Source: Alitta virens (lineage: Eukaryota > Annelida > Polychaeta > Phyllodocida > Nereididae). Taken from it: a stretch of 64,000 bases of DNA. The position numbers were made by a program, and so were the translations under genes. The notes below the pieces were generated by a model. It was given only the letters and a program-made list of their open reading frames with translations. It was not told the origin of the DNA and did not search any database. The stretch covers positions 5,292,370-5,356,369 of the forward strand of contig OW028579.1 in assembly GCA_932294295.1 (NCBI GenBank). Reading direction: 5' to 3'. Below are positions 57,441 through 64,000 of this stretch, piece after piece (within the stretch, counting starts at the first letter, position 1; each line of letters starts with the position of its first letter).

Positions 57441-57774
57441 GCAAAGCAGAACGAGGGCCATGCATCGGTGGTTGTATTTTTTGTGGTATTCGATGTGCAC
57501 ACGTTTTAACAACATCATGATCTATCTGAAAATATTTTATGCAAAAAAATAATGAGTGCACACACTATTACTAACCTTGACATGATGTTATATTCCCAAA
57601 ATCATCATTTGCATGCCATGAATGAATGACTTAGTCATCTCTGATAAAAACCTAGCTATTAATTTTCAATGATGTAAAATGGTGAGTTTGGTGATAGTAA
57701 GCACTGAGGCGTGTATATTTTCAAGGGTGAAAATTTATCGGTCCGTTGCAAAATACCACGAAAAATGACAGGAC

Positions 57775-57880
57775 TGCGGCCGGGCTAGATTGAACCCGGG
57801 TCTCAGGGCCTTCAGCCATGCTGGCCAATGTGGAATTGGCGGATGCCTTAACCATTAGGCCACCAAGATGCCATATTATG
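57775..57880 (-). mobile_element. SINE tRNA-derived head
   Basis: The minus strand reads TGGCCTAATGGTTAAGGCAT (box A) through CAATTCCACATTGGCC to GACCCGGGTTCAATC (box B), the same head as the SINE at 43,970. Confidence 0.65.
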
Positions 57881-58429
57881 CAATTGATTTAATTAGATAT
57901 GAAGTAGCTGTGTACATGTAGGGATGAACCCCTTAAAAATTGCCCGGCTAAAGCTTAAGTAATCAAAATAAGCAATTTATTTTATTTTTTTTGGTCCTCC
58001 ATATGTAAGTATTTTTTGGCTTTCTTATGCGATCGCAAACACATTCTTATTTGGCAATTTAACTTCAATTTTTTTCAATCTTATATGTTTGATAATTGTC
58101 ATCAAAACTAATTTTAATTAAAAAAAACTGAATTTTCAAGAATTGTCATCAAAACTAGTTTTAATTTAGAAATGAATTGTCAAGGCAAATACGCCTTTTT
58201 TGTGTGTATTCATTTATCAGACTCGCTTATTTTATTAAAGCATATTTTGAAATGGTAATAAACATGAACATCATGAAATAACATGAACTGTATCTTTGTT
58301 TTTGTTTCTATTATTTTTCCTTTTTCATTTGTTCTTGTTTTTCGTCTATTTACCTTTTTTCTTTGTGTCTTCGTTTCTCTCTCTCTCTTTAATTATTTCT
58401 TTCTTTGCGGTAGCAATTGTGGGGGTGTG

Positions 58430-59345
58430 CAGTCAAAACGGCCTATTGCCGGAACGGCCCCCACCAAAACGGCCCCTAGCCTAAACGGCCTCCCTTGCTT
58501 TTTAAAGTTCGTTTTTCAGCGTCCAAATCCCACATGAGACATATTTTCAATACTAATATTGTTCTAGAGGTTGCCACCAATAAAAGTATTTATTGTAGTT
58601 TGGTCCTGGTGTCTCCGTTAAGGCCCTTTCACACATAGCCGGATCAGACGCCGGAGCGTCCCGGAGGACAACTCCGGAATACTCCCGCATACTCCGGGGA
58701 AAGCCGTGTAGACATCGTGTTCATGTCCGGGATTGTCCGGCATTGTCCGTCATTGTCCGGGGCGCTCCTGGACCACCTTGGGACTCCGGGGGAAAAAATT
58801 AAACATGTTTAATTTTTCATGCCGGAGTTCCCAAAGTAATTTAATCCGTGTAGATCCATGTAGATCCGTATAGACTCCCAATATACTCCGCCGATCTCCG
58901 GGAATCTCCGTATTGACTCCGGCATATCTCCGGCTACATCCGGGCATGAATATTTCGCCGCCATTAATGCCGGAGAGTACAAGGAGCAACACGGTTCCAC
59001 GCGAATGAACACGGTGTAAAGACCGGTGATATCCGCGAAGGCACCGTGAAAATCCGGTTCACTCCGCACTCTAAACGGGACAGTCGTGTTAGCTCCTTGT
59101 TGAGACCATATTGACATCGTGTACCCTCGCCAAACATTTATTTTTTGTTGACATTTAACAGCTCTTTGATCCCGGAACCCCCCGGAGGTAATAAAATGTT
59201 ACTCCGGGACGCTCCGGCGTCTGATCCGGCTATGTGTGAAAGGGCCTTTACGCTGATAAGGTTGTTTTGATTTTTCGCCGGGGCTACAAGAAGGGCAAGC
59301 GGTCCGCCATTAACACATCACCGAAACGGCCTCCCCAGCCAATAT
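58430..59345. other. AAACGGCC-rich repeat split by a TTAA MITE
   Basis: AAACGGCC motifs cluster at 58,430-58,500 and again at 59,325-59,335, on both sides of the MITE 58,622-59,246. This suggests an older repeat interrupted by the insertion. Confidence 0.4.
58622..59246. mobile_element. 625-bp MITE with about 45-bp TIR at a TTAA site
   Basis: Ends GGCCCTTTCACACATAGCCG and its exact inverse, extended through GATCAGACGCCGGAGCGTCC. The left flank is TTAA (58,618-58,621); the right flank is TTTA (59,247-59,250), one change from TTAA. This suggests a piggyBac/Kolobok-type TTAA element. Confidence 0.82.
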
Positions 59346-59798
59346 GAACAAATGATGAAGGGTGTAACCTTTTGCATCATTAATCCAGCTTAACTTGGTC
59401 ATTTATATTCCGATTTCAAAAATTTAAAGTTCCTAGTAATTGCCGAAAAATCCTCCTTCTGTAGGCCTATAGAAGACTGCTGCCAGTTGACAAATATTAG
59501 GACGCAGTATTACGTATTTAGCGCGACGCAAAATATCCATATTTTGATAATAACAAATTTAATTAATAAAAATTGTGTTTGTTTTCTTTCTAACTAATGA
59601 ATATTCTTGCAAGAATATTCATAAATATGAAATGTATATGTTCCTAAATGACCTGGAAATTTATATAGAGAAATAATTTTATCCAGATAAAGTAAGTTTT
59701 AGATCTAACTAAAAAGTGTGGGTACTGTTAAGAATACAATTTATACTTTTATTGAAGTCAACAGATATGGAAGTGAGATATGGAAGAAAGTTTCTTAC

Positions 59799-59830
59799 CT
59801 GTCTATTTCTGCTTGCAGAGAAATGGCTGG
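59799..59830 (-). other. probable 5' UTR exon of paralogue B
   Basis: On the minus strand a strong donor (AATAGACAG before GTAAGAAA) lies about 50 nt downstream of CTATAAATG (59,849-59,857), a good TATA box. The coding exon of paralogue B starts at an acceptor, so a spliced leader is expected; this is the best candidate, implying a 4.1-kb first intron. Confidence 0.5.
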
Positions 59831-59848
59831 AAAGGGTTGAATAACTCG

Positions 59849-59857
59849 CATTTATAG
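59849..59857 (-). promoter_or_regulatory. TATA box of paralogue B (candidate)
   Basis: Minus-strand CTATAAATG, about 30 nt before the proposed leader exon. Confidence 0.5.
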
Positions 59858-60348
59858 AATGTTAGGCTTCTGTAACGCTCGAGTGGTCAATTTTTAAATG
59901 GGCCATAAAGCAGTGAAAAATGGTGTTTTTGGGTTTCAACTTAACTCTTTACCAAAATACATAATTGAAAATAAGCCCACTTTTTCATATGACACAAACG
60001 TTTTTAATTCCTGACTTTTCATATCGTATACTTAGCTATTCGTTAAGTTAAGGATTCAATCGTGTCATATATTTTGAACTAACCTTTTGAAAACATGACG
60101 CAATTCTCTTGTCGTAATTTATGAACTTTCGTTGGGATGAGTTGCCGGTTTTAATAGAACTACAAATGTCAAAGGGCAGTGCAATGTGTTCCGTTGGAAT
60201 TTTCTTTAGTAAAGTTGTCAAAATATGCGTTACCATGGAAACTTTGTCCATAAATGTAATAAGGAAGTTAAGATAAGACCATCTATAGATTATACAGTCT
60301 TCATTACAGGACAATGAGAGACCACTGGATAAAAAAAAATAAGGTTAA

Positions 60349-60783
60349 GCCCATTGCACACGGGAGTCACATGTGATGCCCTCACAACCCCTTCTTGTGA
60401 TGCCAGCATAGTGTGCTGCACACGAAGATGGACCCCATGAGAGAGTCACAACCCCTTACAACCCCTCTATATCTTATCTGACCTCAATTGCTAACTTGAC
60501 CTAGTTGCTACTTGGTCAGGTCAAAACCCCTCGCAGCTGATTGGCTAATAGCAGGCCAGGCCCCTGTGATCACGGCATGAGCTGCTGCACACGGGGTTTG
60601 CATCATGGAAGTTCTCTGATTTCATCATGGATTATCTAGCAGTGCTAGATACCCATGATCTCGTCACAAGTCACATGTGATGCGATCATAGTCCGCTGCA
60701 CACGGGAAAATTTGGTCATGAGAAGGGGTTGTGACCAAATCATATGTGATCACGGCATGGAAAAACTCTCTTGTGCAATGGGC
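60349..60783. mobile_element. 435-bp MITE with perfect TTAA duplication
   Basis: Ends GCCCATTGCACACGGGAG and (inverted) GCCCATTGCACAAGAGAG, flanked by TTAA at 60,345-60,348 and 60,784-60,787. The interior has many CATGTGATNNNNTCA and CTGCACACGG motifs. Confidence 0.82.
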
Positions 60784-60799
60784 TTAAGCCATCACATAG

Positions 60800-62530
60800 G
60801 TGAGATGAGATAAGATGAGATAAGAGAGGGATAGGATATAGAAGTTAATTAAAGACAAGATAAGACAAGACGAGGCGTGACGAGATGAGATAAGATAAGA
60901 TAAAGGCCAATTTTTTCATTAGAAAATTATTTTTTTTAAAGACAATTTACATTAAACAAATGATGTTGTAAAGTTTACTAGCCTTAATGGCGGTGTGTTA
61001 ACTTTTCAATTGTGAGCTGTCCTTAATTGTTAAGGTGAAGCGCCACTGCGATAAGTTATGGCGAATATGTTGGGAAAACAACATTGATTTATGCAATAGG
61101 CCTATTCAGTTTTGAAACATTGAATGGGCTCACAGTATATATTGTAGTTAGTATTCATCCGTCCCTTTGGGTTTCAGGATATTTTTCTTGTATTTGTTAT
61201 GCACAAAATATGGCAGTTATCACGCGATGAAATAGCACGTGCCCTTGATGCAAATACCTCAAAGTGTGACTCATTCAAAAAGGGTAAGATATAGTTCCAT
61301 TTTGGAATATAAGGAAACTATCAGAGAAGAATGTTAAAAAAAAACAACTGTAAGAATCAACTGTAAAACTTTACTGTCAAATAATAACTGCAGTTTTTAT
61401 TAACACGTTTCAGCATTTGTCGTCTTTTTATATATCAAATATATACTAAACTATTTTATGTTGATTGACTGAAAATAATAACTTCTTTTCGATGTTATTG
61501 TCCGGTGTGATGAAGTGTTCCATTGCCTGCAACTGGTATGAAGTTAACTGGTATGAAGTTATGAACTCAATGGAGACCTAAGTCTGCAGGAAACGGACGT
61601 CTCGTTTGACTTCCCATCCACTTTATGACGAAATTTTTCTTGAAGATTATGACGTAACATTTAGGCAAATAAATCTTATCAGGAGAGGTTTTTATAGAAC
61701 TGTAGCTGCTTTCCATATCTTATATATTTTTTCATAATTCTTTATTAGTTCATTTATTCTTTGCCACTATTACAATGTCATTACTTTATTTTCTCTTTGC
61801 TTGCTTTTTGTATTTTTGGTATGTTTGGGACTATTCTATCGTGTATATATTTAGTCAATTGCTGTCAAGGACAGTTTTACCTGTCAGAAACGGAGCTGAC
61901 TTTTTCTGAACAGAGTCCGCTCATTTTTAACTGTTTATTTGATCAGCAATGTGAGACGGCCTCTGCGTCCCATATTATTGTACCAGACCTTGCCCAGTGC
62001 TCTATATTTATACAGTAGCATGCATAAAAGAAATGAGGATAATAATTTTATTTGCCTTCATAAATAATTATAATAATACTCTATTTACAGTGTATAAGAA
62101 CAAAAACATAGACTAACTAGCAATATTATATAAATATGCACATGTGGAGTTATTCGGTACATTTCTCAGACCTTATTGATATTAATATGAACCATGCACA
62201 TAAAATAAACATTTTAACAGTAAGTGAGGGCGTGGCTAAATAACCCTGAATACACACACACACACACACACAGATATATATATATGTATGAGTAACGACT
62301 CATTTGGACTATAGAAATGCTCTCTTGTATGGTATAAATGGGAAATATTTAAGAAAATTATAATTATTCACATCAGGAAAGAACTTTCAGTTTATGGTAC
62401 TACATAAATCATATTACCCAGTTCATTTACGTGAACTTGTTGTTGAAGATATTTGTTTAGAATCTGTCATTTCTGTAAAACTTCTTTAAAGTTTGTTTCT
62501 AGGTTATCCTATACAGACCAAGTTACTGGT
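60800..62530. other. intergenic stretch
   Basis: It starts with GATAAGATGAGATAAG repeats (60,800-60,905). A CA microsatellite lies at 62,255-62,271. The 85-codon frame at 61,761-62,018 resembles nothing I recognise and has no splice or promoter support. Confidence 0.4.
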
Positions 62531-62539
62531 TTATTAAGA

Positions 62540-63155
62540 AAATAAATAAACTCTCTTACTCGTATGTAAGAAGGCTAGTAGGAATGTTGATATATCTGCA
62601 AAAATATCTCATCTAATTCGTGGGAAAACTGAAAGATTGGAATGCATTTATTAACTCAATGTTATCGTACTGTCCTCTTGTCTGCAATTTTTGTAATGTT
62701 GTTAGTTTTAGAAAAGTTGAGAAGTTGTAAACTATTGCTTATAAGACTTAAATGTTTAGCAATATTCATGTATAAATACAGCAATAAGCTTCTCCCAAAA
62801 TATTTAGATATGTACACTCAAAGTCAGAATCCTTATAATTTAAGAGACAATATGACTTTTTCATTATATACATTTAAAACGAAGCAATATGGATACAAAT
62901 CATTAAGATATGCAGGTCCAACACTTTGGAATGCTTTAACAATAGCCATTAAGAAATCGAGTAATGTAAACGAGGTCAAATCTTCCCTTAAGGACTGGAA
63001 AAGCTGTCATCATTATATTTTTATATATATTTTATCACTCTTTCTATTTGCACTCTCAACTATCATGCTTATATTATTATTCTTAGGAATGAAAAATAGG
63101 TCAAAATTTACCTTGCTCTCTAGTCAATAAAAATCTATCTATCTATCTATTGCAG
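62540..63155 (+). pseudogene. decayed non-LTR retrotransposon 3' end (CR1/Jockey-like)
   Basis: Fragments in three frames, KKASRNVDISAKISHLIRG, SMLSYCPLVCNFCN and NKLLPKYLDMYTQSQNPYNL then RYAGPTLWNAL, follow the order of the C-terminal part of a LINE reverse transcriptase ORF, with frameshifts and stops between them. It ends in ATAAAAATC plus an (ATCT)n tail at 63,133-63,150. Confidence 0.7.
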
Positions 63156-63159
63156 TGGC

Positions 63160-64000
63160 AAATGAGCAGCTAAGTTGTTGCACTTAACATTATTGCTTAA
63201 CGATATAGGCCATAAGCATAAGAGCAATATTGTTGGTCTTGATTGTGAGATTGTCTTTTAATAGTGGTGACCTAAAGATTGGATTCACTGCTGAGATATG
63301 CCTGTCATGAAATCCACGGAAATGTAAACTATTTGTCTTGGACTCTGGCAAGAGGCATACAACAGATTTCTGTGAATTGCTGAGGCAACTTCAGGCATCA
63401 AAAAGACAAGTTCCAAGGCCTGTGCTGATCGGTCATGTAACCTTCAGTTAGCTTTCCATCCAGGCATTCAGTATAAGTTCCAAGTAAGGCATTGAATAAA
63501 GAACTCCGCAAGACAGTAGGTTTGCTTTCTCAGTACTGGTTCCTGGTCAGGTAAAAACTGATATTTTTAATGGTGCACAGGGTTATGTAATAAACTACAA
63601 TAATGGACATCTGGGAGGAGCATAACAACCAATCATTATGCAACAATTGCTACTGCTGCTGACCATTCCCCCATGCTCACTGGAGCATGAAGGGTATTGT
63701 GTGGGCTGCACAGGGATTAGGGCCAATTGGCAGGTAGCTTTGCTTGGGGTGCAGTTAAGTACAATCAAGGCGGCTGTACTGCTCCAGATCAAAGGCCTGC
63801 CTGGACTTAGTGTAGAGGCAGCCTTAATGGGGAAGTACAATAAGCACAGAACAATGCAAGGTGTAGATATGCTGGCATTTTGACATGCATTCATACATTT
63901 AACATTTTTCTCTCCTATCAGTGCAATAATGATTATGTAATACTTGAACATAATGGACTTAAATTCAGGAGTGTGCATGTACATACTAACAATGCGTTCC
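63160..64000. other. window end, no supported gene
   Basis: Overlapping open frames on both strands near 63,595-63,984 have no recognisable domain and no splice context. Left unannotated. Confidence 0.4.

Noticed and set aside
61761..62018. 85-aa plus-strand open frame starting with a hydrophobic stretch
   Set aside because: No recognisable domain, no promoter or splice support, and AT-rich chance frames of this size are common here.
63595..63984. 129-aa minus-strand and overlapping 81-aa plus-strand open frames
   Set aside because: The two strands mirror each other, no domain is recognisable, and there is no evidence to prefer either.

Overview
The window looks like low-GC genomic DNA from an invertebrate animal. 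Evidence: split genes with GT-AG introns, tRNA-derived SINEs, many MITEs, non-LTR retrotransposon tails and long minisatellites. A marine deuterostome (echinoderm, hemichordate or cephalochordate) is my best guess, but the sequence alone does not settle it. No bacterial features were seen.

Host genes. (1) 1,288-5,047 (+): last three exons of a LAMP-like membrane glycoprotein. (2) 6,330-7,172 (-): a small-heat-shock-like protein with a spliced 5' leader, a TATA box and stress-type promoter motifs near 8.25-8.53 kb. (3) 9,475-20,154 (-) and (4) 42,521-55,629 (-): tandem paralogues of a copper type II monooxygenase (DBH/MOXD1 family). Each has 12 coding exons whose joined lengths close exactly in frame (615 and 620 aa), with the copper-ligand motifs present.

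Mobile element. Between the two monooxygenase genes lies a 14.7-kb element (22,307-36,979) flanked by a perfect 9-bp direct repeat. It carries two convergent spliced genes: a compact RecQ-type helicase (+, 6 exons, 430 aa, intact) and a 15-exon, 1,007-codon gene (-) with an N-terminal Cys cluster, a DUF6589-like (transposase-like) core, two PHD fingers and a conserved C-terminal region. That second frame is complete except for one in-frame TGA. A 722-bp deletion derivative with the same two ends (44,229-44,950) sits inside a SINE with its own 8-9-bp target duplication. Comparing the two copies fixes the ends and shows that the family moves. This is the most interesting system here; it may belong to, or be related to, the helicase-carrying Academ (AcademH) transposons.

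The rest is intron and intergenic DNA filled with SINEs, TIR/MITE families (hAT-type with 8-bp TSD, TTAA-type, TA-type, and a palindromic family present at least seven times), dead LINE 3' ends and minisatellites. One minisatellite (52.3-53.5 kb) starts at an exon edge and repeats a consensus 5' splice-donor motif about 25 times. Nothing gene-like is supported from about 37.0 to 42.5 kb or from 59.9 to 64 kb beyond these repeats.
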